DNA of 64,000 nt, from contig JAJEKV010000041.1 in NCBI GenBank assembly GCA_021234155.1, forward strand, positions 1,616,447 to 1,680,446, in the 5' to 3' direction. This DNA is from Isoetes taiwanensis (Eukaryota; Streptophyta; Lycopodiopsida; Isoetales; Isoetaceae). The position numbers were made by a program, and so were the translations under genes. Shown here in pieces: positions 10,396 through 22,467 of the stretch. Each line of letters begins with the position of its first letter. Position 1 is the first letter of the stretch. The notes beneath the pieces were generated by a model. It did not search any database. It was not told where the DNA came from and saw nothing but the letters and a program-made list of their open reading frames with translations.

Positions 10396-11250
10396 TTGGA
10401 GAAACCAAAATAATTGGCTGTTATTTAGATTGGAGCTCTATATCTTGTCGAGCTTGAAATTTTAAGCAATATCTTTCTAGGATGTAGCAGCGCAGTTATT
10501 ATCTCTAACCTCATAACAAAGCGATTAATATGGATATATTTTCTGAAAACTTTAAGAGTGCCCCCCAGTGTAAATCAAAGGCCAGCGCATCGTGGTTTTG
10601 CATGCTATTGTAAACGGCAACATTTCTGAAATTGGAGCTGCTTAATAGACTACGCTATGACGATATGATTCAGAATCTCTCGCATTTTGTTGAAGAATAT
10701 ACAACTAAAAATACTGCTGTTGTTGAGGCATAGTCTATGTTGCATTGCAACTGAAAAATGCATTTAATAGGTATGTGAAACTGAGATTGCACTGCATTGC
10801 CCCAAAAAAAAAAAAACGTGCAACCGAACAATTTATTTAATAGGCATGTGAAGTGAAATTGTGATTGCAGTGCATTACAAAAAAAACACTTGAAAGTGAT
10901 TGGCAGGTTTACATAAGTTACTTCTAATAGCGGCAAATAAATGTTTAAACATTGTACTTTTTCTCTTGTGGACCTTATACACTTGCTTACAAATAGCTCA
11001 AGGCAGGACAAAAATGAGTTAGAATTCAGTGTTTGGCTTCCAAATGCAATTTTAATATGGATAAAAGAAGAAACAACCATGCATAATGAAGCAATAGCAA
11101 ATAAGAAGTATACAACAAGAACAAGCAACAAACAGTTTATTTTGTTTTGTATGTCAATATGAATTGCGCAGTCCATGTCGCAGCTATGTGGAAGTGATAT
11201 TGCACGCCAAACAAACGGAAATTCCTTGGTTAAATTAGGGATAGGCTGCT
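10396..11250. other. Unassigned DNA between direct repeats
   Basis: No gene seen. A 50-bp block around GGTATGTGAAACTGAGATTG (10770) recurs in altered form at 10840-10875. A 168-codon minus-strand frame here is low complexity and hydrophobic, with no family motif. Confidence 0.5.
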
Positions 11251-11485
11251 AGATACAAGCTTCAAGGCAGAAGGTCTGCTGATATCTGATGTACTAAGAA
11301 CAACAGTTGACAACACTTATATCTCTCATTTAAACATATGACATTTCAACTAAAGGAGGCTATGGAAGCTACATACCAAATCACATTGTGGGTCAGAGCG
11401 GCCTTGGAGAAATTGGATCAAAGAATGCAGGCTGGGAATGGTAATGTAATATGAAACATCTTCTTCTTTTTTGCAATAGAAATTA
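11251..11485. repeat. Direct repeat, copy 2 (about 235 bp)
   Basis: Second copy of the repeat at 10157-10395, diverged by roughly 15 percent by eye. It abuts the gag remnant to the right. Confidence 0.85.
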
Positions 11486-11486
11486 T

Positions 11487-12992
11487 TGATCAGAGCACCC
11501 AAGGTCACATGGAGGATTTTGAAGCTCTCACTATTCTCAATGGCCATTCTCAGTCACAAATTAAGTTTCATATCTTTTCTACCACGCTGCGTGGAGCACC
11601 CCATCAATGGCCAATGTCCAACAAAGGCCATTGGAAGCAGAGTTGGGACGATATGAAGGCGGCTTTTCTTGCTCACTATGGTTCTCTGGATGATGATCAA
11701 CATTTGCTGAAACAATTGAATGAACTGCAACAACAGGCTACGTAATCTGCCAGGGACTTTGCTGATCGGCTACTGATTCTAGTAGGCAAACTCAAAGAAT
11801 ATCCCATGCAAAGCCAAATTTTCATCTGATTTCTCCAAAGTCTTCCTCCAGCAATTCGGCTCATGACGAAATATTTGCACCCGAAGTCTCTCACTCAAGC
11901 CATTGAGCTTGTCAATCACTCTATCAATGTCTCTCCTCGCGGTGTTCCCCTTACAGACTTACCCTTCATGTCTTCCACGGCACTGCAACACAACGCGGTC
12001 ACCCCACAACCTAGTCAGTGCATCATCTCTGTAAATATCAAAGCCATCTTGCGAATGAATGCAATTCCACCAATGGTTCTCCGCCACACTACAAACGTTG
12101 CAATATGTACAATCATACGATGGAGGAATGTATGCGTGCCAATCCCATGCCCTTTCACCAAAAACTGGTTTTTCAGGTACAAGCTACGCGACAACAACAG
12201 CCCCATCGTGGTCAATCATCCCATCTCGCCAAGGCCCAATGCCATCACAGTCATGAATGGGGACATACCACAACTATGTGCCTTCAACTTCCGCAAGTTC
12301 AAGTCCAGCTTCTAGGCACAAATCAAACGGCTTCTGTCCGCCTTACTGCTGATCAATTCTGGGTTGCAAATGGTAAACAAGGCCCCCACACAGTACTCAA
12401 GAAACCTCCACGTGCACCTCAACCACAACAACAACGTGGACCTGATCCCTCGCAAGCCACTCTGGATCAACAAGCTCAGGAGGAAATTTATCAAGCATTG
12501 AACCCTCCGGTTCAACAATCCAATTGGGTAGGTTTGGTTTCCTGCCAGACCCATGGCAATCGTTCCTATCTTCTCCAACATCATGATACTCGGCCTTCCT
12601 ATGCAGATGACACTCTCCCAGGTGAAAGTAACACTAAATCTGTTCATTTTGTGATCAACATTGATCACTTGATGCCCAATGTCATGCCTAAGCTCCGCCA
12701 AAGCATTCTTTGCCTTCTGCAAGCAGTTGAAGGTCGTACCTTGGCCAATGTCCATGCTACTACTCGTTCTCATGCCACGTGGACTGACTCTTCTCAGTCC
12801 ATGCCACCTCCATGCAAATATACATATCCTAATATTGCTGCAGAAGTTGAAGCTTTGAAAGAGGTTGCTGCTTTTTTACCTCCTGACGCGACCTCCGTGG
12901 ACACTTCCAACACCTCACACAATATTCCACTCGAACTTCAAGAAGAGTTGATAAAAATCAAGGTCCCTTTGAGTTTGTCCACTATTTTTTAA
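11487..12992 (+). pseudogene. Ty3/gypsy gag remnant with degenerate zinc knuckles
   Basis: The capsid part reads MEDFEALTILNGHSQSQIKF and then GAPHQW...WDDMKAAFLAHYG (11509-11680), the Retrotrans_gag pattern. A stop (TAA at 11743) is followed in frame by SARDFADRLLILVGKL and, past another stop, by MTKYLHPKSLTQAIELVNHS (11863-11922). Downstream, in a different frame, are two damaged CCHC knuckles: YKRCNMYNHTMEEC (12083-12124), with one cysteine lost, and CHHSHEWGHTTTMC (12242-12283), with a Ser in place of the second Cys. A glutamine/proline-rich linker continues to 12992. The reading frame is broken in several places, so no functional Gag is expected. Confidence 0.85.
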
Positions 12993-13044
12993 CTGGTCCT
13001 ATCCTTCGTGAACATCTACCCCTGCCCACGGTCCTGGTTGGTGC

Positions 13045-13420
13045 TGTTGCCACTTCGACACCTACGTTCCACGCTACGGTAGGTGCTCAGCTAATTAATC
13101 ACATTCAAATTGATGGAGGCAGTGTCCTAAGTCTCATTACAAATAAACTTCGACGGCGGTTAGGCATCACACAACTATACCGTGCGGCCTTATGATATCA
13201 AACTTGCTAATGGTCACATCACCCGACCTCAAGGCATGACGCTCACGCTTACTACCAATATAGGTGATCTCAAGTTTCCTAATTTGGTGTTTGGCGTGCA
13301 GGAGAAGTCCCTGGTGATTATGAAATGTTGGTTGGCCGTCCCTTCCTTCGCCAAGCCAAAAGTATTCATTATTGGGCCAATGATCAACTTGTCATTATAG
13401 ATGGCCATCTTACTGCCACC
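13045..13420 (+). pseudogene. Gypsy aspartic protease remnant
   Basis: The active-site region reads INHIQIDGGSVLSLI (13096-13140), where DGG replaces the usual D-S/T-G. A frame change near 13180 leads to RPYDIKLANGHITRPQGMTL and continues to about 13400 in a flap-like region. It belongs with the gag upstream and the RT downstream. Confidence 0.75.
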
Positions 13421-13955
13421 ATGGATCTGAAAATGGCAAATTCATTGCAGTCGACAACACAGAACCCTCGCTCTCTAATAGTGACTCCGGCGATGTTCAA
13501 AACACATATCAGGTTCAAACTCCAGCATCTTATCTTTCGCTCTCTTTCTATCCTAAGTATGTTGACCCATGGGGCAACATGACCCTGCTGGATCAAGATC
13601 AAGCTATTGCTATGCTTTTGGATCCCTATTTAGCACCCTACAATCAGGTTACCACCATACCCTCCCTTGAGGAGAATTCAATTGAGGAATCAGACACGCC
13701 AACAACCCCGCTGCGGTCTCAAACAGATCCCAATACCTAATCCTTTATTTTTCACCATGGCCAGTCACGACCCTTTAGTTCTGCTCCAGCTTCCAGTCCA
13801 TACAGTCATAGACACTGACATCATTCCTTATATCCAGACCCCAGCGGTGGAGATTGTCGATTTGGGTACCAATCAGCCCATTCACCTGGCGGCCGGTCTC
13901 TCTCCTTCCTTCCGAAAGCAGTCTCTGAAACTTCTCAAAAAAATTCAAATATATT
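13421..13955 (+). other. Gypsy protease-RT linker, decayed
   Basis: Sequence between the protease and RT blocks of the same element. Short open stretches occur in all three frames (for example 13667-13972) without a motif that I can name. Confidence 0.5.
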
Positions 13956-14800
13956 TTTGCTTGGAGCTATAAGGACTTGTGCGGCATTAAAAAAGAATTG
14001 GGGGAACTCAACATTCCCACCAAACCGGATTCCCCCCCGATCTAGCAACGACAGTACAGGCTCAACCCAAACTATAGAGACTTGGTCAAAGCTGAAATTG
14101 GTAAACTATTGGATGTCGCCCTCATCTATGAAGTCAAACATTCAGAATGGATAAGTCCTATTGTTATCGCTTTGAAACATAATGGTAAAATCCGAGTTTG
14201 TGTGGATTACTAAAAACTCAATCAAGCCACAAATTGAGATCATTTTCCTTTACCCTTCATAGATCAAGTTTTGGAAGAACTTGTTGGCCATGAGATGTAC
14301 TCCTCCATGGATGGCTTCTCTGGTTATAACCAAATCTCAATTCGTGCAGAAGATCAGCTCAAGACCACCTTCACCATGCCGTGGAGTACTTTTGCCTACA
14401 AGATTGTTCCATTCGATCTTTAGAATTCTCCTTCCACCTTTCAACGTATCATGCTCTCTTTTTTCCATGACTTCATGAAAGAGAATGCCTTTCTTCAAGT
14501 TTTTCAAGATGACTTCTCGGCTTACAGCACAGAAGCTGACCATCTCTCCAAATTAGAGCTTGTTTTCCAAAAATGTGATGAGTCAGGCATCAACGTTAAT
14601 CCTGAAAAGTGCACCTTCTGTGTTACTTCTATAGTTCTTCTTGGACATGTGATTAGCAAGCAGGGCATCACCACTGACCCTGCCAAAATCAGTTGTGTCC
14701 TCCAGGCTAAACCTCCAGCCAATATCAAAGAAACTTTGTCTTTTCTTGCAAAAGTTAACCATTATGCTATGCTGCAAAGCCCTATGTGCCTCAACTCTAC
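13956..14800 (+). pseudogene. Gypsy reverse transcriptase remnant
   Basis: RT blocks appear in order: SEWISPIVIALKHNGKIRVC (14144-14203) then VDY; MYSSMDGFSGYNQISIR (about 14295-14345); TTFTMPWSTFAYKIVPFDL (14363-14421); the catalytic box FQDDFSAY (14503-14526); NVNPEKCTFCVTSIVLLGHV (14593-14652). Nonsense codons lie after VDY, after QATN and after PFDL, and there is a frame change near 14450. The match stops near 14775 inside the RNase H connection, so RNase H and integrase are missing. The two catalytic aspartates of the DD box survive, but the gene cannot be expressed as one protein. Confidence 0.9.
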
Positions 14801-15503
14801 AAAGGTGAATGCTGATTGCCTAAGGCAACTCAAAATGACAGTAGTTCATATTACAAAAAACCATGGGAGGAGGAGTTTCCAGGGAGAAAACGTGAGATGG
14901 TGCTACCCAGGAGCGTTGAAGCTAGGGGTAGTGCATCGTTAAAAATTCCCTCATGGAGACCTCAGATGCATGGGTCTGCTGACATCAACCCACGTAGAGG
15001 CCATTTTTTTGGTAAAATTCTTTTATGGCGAGTATTTGGTGGCATTGCCAAGGGGACAAAGTTCCCCTCTGGTAAGAAAAGGAAGCAATTACCATAAATA
15101 ATGGCCTCCTCATGGCTTAAGAGTCAACAACTGACACTAGGACTTAAATTTCTTAAGAAGAAAAAGGATTTGGCATCATATATAGATCAAATAGTGGGTT
15201 CTTCTACTATCTGTTGTTTGAAAAAGGATTTTTTTTTCAGAAAACTCTACTTGTTAAGCAGTTGCCATGTTCGATAGATATATTTTAGCAAGATAATTAT
15301 GAATCTGGTTGTTCAGGGCAAACTGCAGTAAGCTCTTTGAGACCGATGAAAGAAGTATTTTTCTTCTTACCTTTCCGGGCCTTATGTCTAAATGTCCTAA
15401 TGTTTAAGCCAAAATGCCATGATGCTCAAATTGAAGTGCCTTGATGCCAAGTCAATATTGCCTTGCTTCGATATGCCAGGATTGACTATTTTAGGCTGAG
15501 TTT
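14801..15503. other. Unassigned DNA, one 93-codon open frame
   Basis: An open frame at 14816-15097 (plus) is rich in Lys, Arg, Gly and Pro and contains KKPWEEEFPGRKREMVL. I do not recognise it. It begins where the gypsy RT match ends, so it may be part of another inserted element. The rest of the interval shows nothing. Confidence 0.4.
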
Positions 15504-16480
15504 GTGACGCTCCTTGTGCTATACGACAGCCCCCCATATATATCGAAGGATTTTCTCCATCAAATGACTCCGTGTTGTATGTGCCCTCTATTTAGCTCGT
15601 GCTTGGGATGGCCAAACAAACGAGCAGAGGGTACAAAGTTGTCATTCCATCCCGTCCTCTATGGGTTCCTACATCAGCGGAAGCAAAACATATAAACATA
15701 AGCACTCGCAATAATACAACAGCAACGATGATCCATCCAATTATAGTACATCAAATACATCATAATCATCAAATGGAAGGTCCTACGGCTCACTCAAGGG
15801 GGAGTCAACTGATGGTTGGGGTCTCCAGATAGATCAGACCGAGTTATGGCAATGATTTGGGCTGGCAATAGACAACTGCTAGGGTTGACCAGTCCATCCG
15901 CCTCTCATGTGCATACTTTGCAAATAGACTAAACTAGGCTCCGTGGTGACTGTAACCTGCTAGAGACGTAATCTCTTGGTATCATCCAATGAGACTACTC
16001 TGGGTTGCATCTCCCAGTTCGACGAGGTAGGAGAGGGCAAGGTCCCCTCCCGAAAGTGCAGTGATTCCATGAACGAGTAGAGGATCGTGACGACACACGT
16101 CCTTCCCCGACTTGAACTCTCACAAATAAGAGATCAACCGACATCATATATATAGAATGACTCTAGTAGAAGTACAACATGTTAACTCATCTGAAATGTG
16201 AACTTTCAGATGAACTACCTAAGAATCTACTCAAAATACTGCTACCAAAAAACTGCTGCCTGTTCCTGGGATCTCCGTCACTTGCAGGCGGTTTGGAGAG
16301 TAGATGCTCCTCCCTCTAATGTGCAGGCGCTCTTGGGGCTGCTGCTGCAAGCTATGCTGTCGAAGACGATCCTTGAATCGAAGCTTTAAGTCGAATTGGG
16401 ATCAAAAGCTTGTAGAGCCAAAAAGTGGCCTAGGGTTAGGGTTTGACTCTTTAGGGTTCACATGAGGGCCACTTGGCTCC
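15504..16480. repeat. LTR-like repeat, third copy of the 59-63 kb family
   Basis: From about 15650 to 16480 this resembles 59390-60560 and 61620-62830 in the same orientation. Shared landmarks are CAGCGGAAGCA, GTAATCTCTTGGTA, CTACTCTGGGTTGCATCTCC and AGAGGATCGTG. The left edge TGTGACGCTCC at 15504 has the form of an LTR terminus. It diverges strongly from the other two copies and has no coding capacity. Confidence 0.7.
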
Positions 16481-16790
16481 ATAGGGTTTGCTCATGTGAG
16501 GGATCGCCTATAGGGCGCGAGATAGTCTTACCCTAGATTAGATCTCGTCCTCCGAGATCCCCTCCTCTGGGATCCCGCAGTCAATGGGATCCCCTCATCC
16601 AGGATTCCACAGTTAACTGCGCAGTTAAAGGGTCATGGTTAAAGAGTAACTGCGCAGTTTAGGGCTGATTTTTGGCCGTATTGTGCATCTCTAATAGCAG
16701 CGGCACTCGCTTCCTCCTTGGCATCTATCTGCTGCTCTTCTCCAGCCCATTTCGACCATCCTTGAAGTGATCCCATCCTATTCTGTAGAG

Positions 16791-17988
16791 ACCACGTGGG
16801 ACTCGGTACCTCCACCACCCCACATGCCTGGGCGTACCACGTGGCAGGGGGTGATTCGACGGGGAAATCTAGGCCGGGAGGGGGGGGATAGGAATTTTTT
16901 TTTGCAAACAATGTAGCCTGGCACATTTTCCAAGAAACCCAATTTGAAGGCCTAAATGGACACTTTTTTGAAAATTCTTTTTTGCAAAAAGAATCTTTTT
17001 TGATGCTCTCCATGACGATGGAATCTTTTTTGCAAAACTAGATATTTTATTTTTTGGTTCAAAGAGGGCATGGAAATAGTGAGGTGGCAAGTAAGCAAGA
17101 TGAGTTGGCAAGATGATGCTGACATGGCAAAAGGGATAATGAGGTGTCAAACAACTTGGCAAGGTATATTTTTTCTAGTCAAAATATGTGATGAGGTGGA
17201 GGTGATGAATGTGACACATGGGTGATGATGTGGAAGTGTTGGTGATGATGTGGCAAGACAACATGTCAATTACAACTTATTTTGAGGAATCTTTGAAAAG
17301 AATGGAATTTTCAATGGGGTGACATGTATGTGATGTGACATGGCAATGAAGATGATGTGTATGATGACTTGGCCATTTTCAAGTGATGACATGGTCCAAT
17401 TTAATTCTAATGCATATGCATATAAATTGCATTCTTTAGGCAAATCGTTGACTCTTGTTGCTTCCCTTAGGAATTTTGCACCACCTCTCGCCATGGCCAA
17501 ATCAAGTGAAATTTTTGCTTTTACAAGATGGTTATGGTGTGATGGGTGTGTGAGGTATGAATGACATATGAAAGAGAAGTTTTGACTAGAAAAAATCTCC
17601 TAAGCCAATTTGCTTTAGGATATGAAAGCTAGGCATGGAATTTGATCTCATATGGGTATGTTTTTATGGAAAGGATATGGAAGGCTTAAGATGGGGATCA
17701 TGGGAGATAATTATGTCAAGAACTCAAATGGAAACATCACATACCAAGAACACTTCAAGGGGTCTTCAAATCTTCAAAGTTGTCTTGCTTGAATCACCTT
17801 CCCTAGCATGCTTGTGTGATCTTTCATGAATGTCTTCACCTTGATCTTCAAGTATCCACTTCATAATTTGCAAAGATGTATTCTCTTCAAATGAATTATG
17901 CTTGTGTATCTGTGTTCAAATCCAAGTGTAAGCATGAGTAAATCATAATGTGTCTTGCTCTTCTGTGCTGCCATAGCATGGCAGCATC
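16791..17988. repeat. Long direct repeat L flanking the gypsy element
   Basis: L (16791-17988) and R (25084-25712) are direct repeats starting CCACGTGGGACTCGGTACC and ending with the near-palindrome GCCATAGCATGGCAGCA. L has an extra 570 bp (about 17075-17645), rich in GTGATGATGTGG motifs, that R lacks. They lie on either side of the minus-strand gypsy element and could be its LTRs, but the terminal TG/CA pattern is incomplete. Internal open frames have no motif. Confidence 0.75.
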
Positions 17989-18639
17989 ATGCCAAACAAA
18001 AAGAACAGGCTGGTCCCCCAACCTCTTGTTTTTTGCCAATGATCAAAGTAGAATCCCAGCTAGCTGCCAATATGGAGGTGTGTTTGGCAGCTTAATGGAC
18101 CTGCAATGGATTAAAAGAAGAGGGTGATGGCAGATGTTCAGGATCATATGAATATGATTATGAATGTGAACTGCAAGTGAACCTGCATGGCAAGTATGAT
18201 CATTAATGGAGAAAATGAGCTGCTGGATGGAAAGGTGACAGCAGTCTGGTGAATTTAGTGGGAAGAAATAGTGATCTGAAGTGTCTCATGTGAGTCAAGG
18301 GCAACTCTTGTACAGATTACTGTGGAGTGAATGCCTTAGAAAGCACCTGCATGGAATTCAGAACTTAAGCAAAAAGCATATTTCGTTTGAACTTCGAATA
18401 TGTTGACATCTGCACAAATCTCCCTGTTCTTGCATTAGTCTCAGTAGTGGAAGCCTTGAATATAAAAGCTCTATCTAAACAACTATTTGATTTGAAAACA
18501 CATACTATTTACCAAATACTTCTGCATTGTTTTTTGTCTTTTTCTTCTTTTTCTTTTTTTAGTTTTTGCAATCTCAGGCAATCCAAAAGAAAAATAAACT
18601 AGCCTACCTACAGATTCTAAATGAACTTTTAGCTAAATA
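17989..18639. other. Non-coding sequence between repeat L and gypsy integrase
   Basis: This would be the 3' untranslated part of the minus-strand gypsy element. On the minus strand a purine-rich run at about 18565-18525 (AAAAAAGAAAAAGAAGAAAA) is a candidate polypurine tract. No other feature is seen. Confidence 0.4.
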
Positions 18640-19943
18640 AAATTAAGGCAACATGTTGTTGCCAGTACCTCTTCAAGTGTAAGATGTTGATAAGATTTAA
18701 TAATTCTCTGCCATCAAGTACATCTCTCAGCCAATAGGAATGTTTCCCTGCCTTACCAATTACTTCAAAAGGCCCTTCCCAAAGATTCTCAAAACTTAGA
18801 TGCTATGTCTTCCCTTGCCTTGTTCCATTTTAAAACCAGTTCACCTGATTTGAGAGTGCCTTGAAGCCTGTAAGCAGCTTTAAATGGTGCTATATCTTTG
18901 GCCTTTTTTATCATAACTGCATTTTCAGCTTCATATCTGTGTTCTTCCAACTGCATCAATCTCACACATCTTTCTTTTAGTGCATCATCCATTTCTAAAT
19001 TTATTTGATATGCCAATCTGAGTGATGGAAGCTCAAGCTCAATTGGCACCACAGATTCTATGCCATAAACCAGACTAAAAGGTGTGTGTTTGGTAGAAGC
19101 TTTAATGGTGATCCTATATGCCCATAATGCATCATGAAGCTTTAGATGCCAATCTCTTTCGGAAATGCTGATGATTTTCTTCAGAATTGACATTAAAAAC
19201 TTGTTGGTTGACTCAGCTTGACCATTGCCTTGCAGGTAGTATGCTGAGCTTTTGGTGTATTTGACTTTTAGAGTGGCTAGCAACAAGACAATAGTTTGGC
19301 TCATGAACTGACTTCCCCTATCAGAAATAATTGTTGGCATTTGCTTCTCTAAGAGGAATTGCTTCAGCCCATTTGGTAAAATAATCTGTGGCCACAAGTA
19401 TAAATTGATGCTGACCTGAGGAGGATGGATCCATTGGACCTATGAAATCAAGTCCCCATGTTTGGAATGGCCCTGGAGAAGTTATAGCAGTGAGAGAGGC
19501 TGGTTGCAATGTCCTTTTGCCAAAGATTTGGCATTTATGGCAACACTTTATACCATTATAGCAATCTTTAAAAAGGGCAGGCCAAAAGTATCCAGACTAT
19601 CAATAGCAAAGCGTCCACCTCAATCCTCAACGATCATTTTGGCTTCTTCAGGATCCACACATCTCAGCAACACTCCCTCCTTGTCAACTTTGCACAATGC
19701 TTCTCCAATCAATCTGAACTTTTTGCATTTCTCTTTGAATCTTCTTTCCTGGCTGCTACTCAAGTCTTTTGGCAACTCATTGTTCTCCAAATAATTCCTG
19801 ATATCAAATTGCCAATCCAAGTCTTTTGCATGGTAGGCAACCAAGTTAGTAACACAATCAACATCATTTAATCCTTCTTGATCCTCACGTTCAAACAAAG
19901 CATAAGGCAAATAGAAACTAGGATTCTCAACTAAGTTCACCAC
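18640..19943 (-). pseudogene. Gypsy integrase remnant
   Basis: The zinc-binding region shows KCCHKCQIFGKRTLQ near 19510-19560. The catalytic core gives WGLDFIGPMD (first Asp, 19463-19434), IISDRGSQF (second Asp, about 19310-19330) and GQAESTNKF (Glu, about 19208-19235), so the DDE triad is readable. A chromatin-distal C-terminal part with ENLWEGPFEVIGKAGKHSYW (18792-18733) and LLNLINILHLKRYW ends near 18665. Frames change near 19620, 19510, 19350 and 18790. Residues before the zinc finger (19943-19620) form the RNase H-integrase linker. Confidence 0.9.
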
Positions 19944-19998
19944 CTTGATAGTAATATTGTAAGCTTAAATTTTATAAGCCCATCTATATAACTTGGCC

Positions 19999-20383
19999 TT
20001 AGGCTACTTTTTTGCAAACAGGAGAGATAGAAGGGTTTTGCCTCATGTAGACTTGAGTATGGTTGTTTTGCAAAAGATGACCTTGTCTATCTATTAGAAA
20101 CGTTAATGCATCTGCACTCTTCTCGAGCCTAGGGTATCTTAATTCAGTGTCAGACCACATCTTGCTGGCAAAAGAAATAACATGGTCTTCTTGTAGCAAA
20201 GCCACACCAATTGCCTTTTTGGTGACACTAATGTAGGCTTTAAAAGGCTTTTCTAAGTTTCGAGGTTTCAGCAGAATAGAATGGCAGATAGCATTGATAA
20301 TTTTATCAAAGGATTCTTGGCATATTTCATTCCAATCAACCAAAATGTGCTTGCTCTTTTAGAGAATTTTCCAACCTTTGTAA
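19999..20383 (-). pseudogene. RT-linked RNase H remnant with lost catalytic residues
   Basis: The frame reads KPFKAYISVTKKAIGVALLQ, SFASKMWSDTELRYPRLEKS and NHTQVYMRQNPS. In the family the first block normally has Asp where this copy has Ser (AYIS), and the last normally has TDH where this copy has MRQ. Two of the catalytic acids are therefore gone, while the Glu of RLEKS remains. It lies between RT and integrase as expected. Confidence 0.88.
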
Positions 20384-21150
20384 GGTTAGAAATTGGATTT
20401 ATGGTGTGTGAGAAATGAGGAACATACATTCTCAAAAGTCATTCCCAAGCAACTTTTTACCTGTCTGAGTGTTTTGGGAGGAGCAAGCTTCTTCAAGGCC
20501 TCAATTTTATTCTCTGCTACCTGAAGACCTTTTGTAGACACTTCATGTCCCAGCAAGTCTCCTCTTGAGCATAAAAAGACACACTTCTTTGGATTTAGGC
20601 TGACACCACCTTTTCTGCATGAGGCAAATAACTTCATTAGACAATCAAAGTGGTTTTGGAAAGATGTGCCTAAGTAATCATCCAAGAAGACACGAAATGC
20701 ATTTGGAGGCATATCCTTGAAGATGGTATCCATGGCTCTTTGGAAGGTTGCTGATGCATTCATCAATCCAAAGGGCATTCTCCTCATTGCAAATGTTCCC
20801 CATGGTGTAATGAAAGAGGTCTTTGACTGATCTTCCTCCTTTATGCTTATTTGATTAAAACCTGAGAAGCCATCTAAGAAAGAATAGATTTCTCTTCCTG
20901 CAACAGCATGCAAAACTTCTTCCAAGAAAGGCAAAGGGTAACAATCTTTGATAGTAGCCTTGTTCAAATCCCTATAGTCAATGCAAATTCTTATGGTTTT
21001 GTTTTTCTTTTCAACAGGTACAATGCAAAAACCATTCTAGATTTACAATTTATGAGATCACACCAGCATCTTTCATTTTATTTCTTCTTTGATTAAGCCA
21101 AGCAAAGATGCATTTATTCTCCTAAGCTTTTGAACAAGAGGTTTCATGCC
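20384..21150 (-). pseudogene. Gypsy reverse transcriptase remnant
   Basis: Blocks in order on the minus strand: LRRINASLLGLIKEEI near 21120; RICIDYRDLNKATIKDCYPL (20991-20932 region); IYSFLDGFSGFNQISIKEED (about 20892-20833); TSFITPWGTFAMRRMPFGLM; the catalytic box RVFLDDYLG (about 20697-20670); SLNPKKCVFLCSRGDLLGHE. The DD pair is intact. Stops and frame changes occur near 21073, 21030 and 20440. The connection continues in another frame as RMYVPHFSHTINPISNLTK. Confidence 0.92.
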
Positions 21151-21437
21151 TTCCTTGATCTTTATTTCAAACTCACACACTCCTTTGTCAACACCAACTA
21201 TTTCATTGTAATCCCAAGCAAAGATATCTTTCCAATCATCAAAAAACTTGGTGACAAAAGACTCATCCTCTTCTTTGAACAAATCTCCAGCATATAAGAC
21301 TCTATCTAGACCTTTTTTATTCAATTTTACCTCTTTTACCTGTTTTTCCTCACTTGCATTGATTATCAAGATAGGATAGAGTTGTTGTAGATCATCTCTC
21401 TCCAAGTCTTCCTCTTGAATTGCTCCCTCAGCCAAAT

Positions 21438-21813
21438 GGACACTTCTGCACAATGCATCAGCTTCACAATTTTGCTCCCTTGGCACATGGCATAATTTCC
21501 AAGTCTTAAAGTTAGTCAACTCTCCCATAGCTTGGTCTCTTAGCAAAATCAATATTTTCATTTTTTGCTTGGTATTCACCCAATATCTGCCTGCAAACAA
21601 GCTGAGAATCTCCAAAGGCTCAAATTCTTGGCTTCTTGAAGACCTGCTATCAGAGCCTTGTATTCTGCCATATGAGAGGTTATATTTGGAAAGATTCTGC
21701 CCACTTTTGCAAGCAACCTATTAGAGGAGTCTTTAAGACTAGCAGCATAGGAAGCCACACTTAATCTTTTTGAGACACCACCATCAAACCATAAGTAAGC
21801 AAAGTTCTCTTGT
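21438..21813 (-). pseudogene. Additional RNase H domain located upstream of RT
   Basis: An RNase HI fold signature is readable across three frames: YLWFDGGVSKRLSVASYAAS (first Asp), HMAEYKALIAGLQEAKN (Glu), GDSQLVCRQILGEYQAKNEN (second Asp), and HVPREQNCEADAL (last Asp). All four catalytic acids are present, unlike in the RT-linked RNase H of this copy. The style matches the archaeal-type RNase H of plant Tat elements. Its position between protease and RT is the unusual point. Frameshifts lie near 21640 and 21560. Confidence 0.85.
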
Positions 21814-22434
21814 TTTGACAGATTTACCGGGGAATTCTAAGTTTGGCATTTGATCTTTTGTACTCAGCTCAAACTCTCCACAAAGATTTGACACCAGAAT
21901 ATCTTCTTCAATGAAATTCAAAGCCTCAAACTCTCCTACCTTGTTAGAGAGTGTTACTCTTCTCTTATTATTTGAAATAGTGCATTCTCCCTTTGACCAC
22001 ACAGGCCAGGCATCAACTATTGACAACCATTTCCTTCCCAAAAGCAGATCATACATATCTGATTTCTCCTCTATTCCTTCAAAAGCAACAACTATTCCTT
22101 CTACATCAATTGGCACATTTCTAACTATTCCCATAGGGCTGATTTTGGTATTTGAGAAGGATTTTAGGACCATGGGAGCCTTTTTGTCTATCTCAAGGCC
22201 ACACATTCTCATTATGTGATGGGGCATTACATTAAGAGGTGATCCCCCATCTAATAAGACTTTGATCAGAACCTTTTTGCCCATTCTAGCAACACATGTG
22301 AAGGCTCCTGGATCATAATCTTCCTGAGTCAGCACGTGCTCCTCAATATGATTAGTGAGGGCAAACTCATCCTCCTTGGTCAAATTCAGAATCTTCTTCC
22401 TGTAGGATGGAGCTATCTTTAACAGAGTTAGCAA
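21784..22434 (-). pseudogene. Gypsy aspartic protease region
   Basis: An open 216-codon stretch. The active-site block is KVLIKVLLDGGSPLNVMPHH (about 22276-22217), with DGG in place of the common DSG/DTG; the flap-side block DMYDLLLGRKWLSIVDAWPV follows near 22055-21996. The DGG form also occurs in the unrelated plus-strand gypsy at 13.1 kb and is common in plant gypsy proteases. The frame leaves the element's main frame near 21815, just before the extra RNase H. Confidence 0.85.
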
Positions 22435-22467
22435 GTCACACTAATTTTTGAGTTCTTAAGTAAATAC

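Noticed and set aside
10670-11176. 168-codon minus-strand ORF
   Set aside because: Low-complexity hydrophobic translation spanning A/T runs and small repeats; no motif, no conserved start context.
11487-14800. Endogenous pararetrovirus (caulimovirid) instead of gypsy
   Set aside because: No movement-protein motif, and the gag with capsid-type region and CCHC knuckles followed by PR and RT fits Ty3/gypsy; integrase is lost by truncation, so this is judged likely but not proven.
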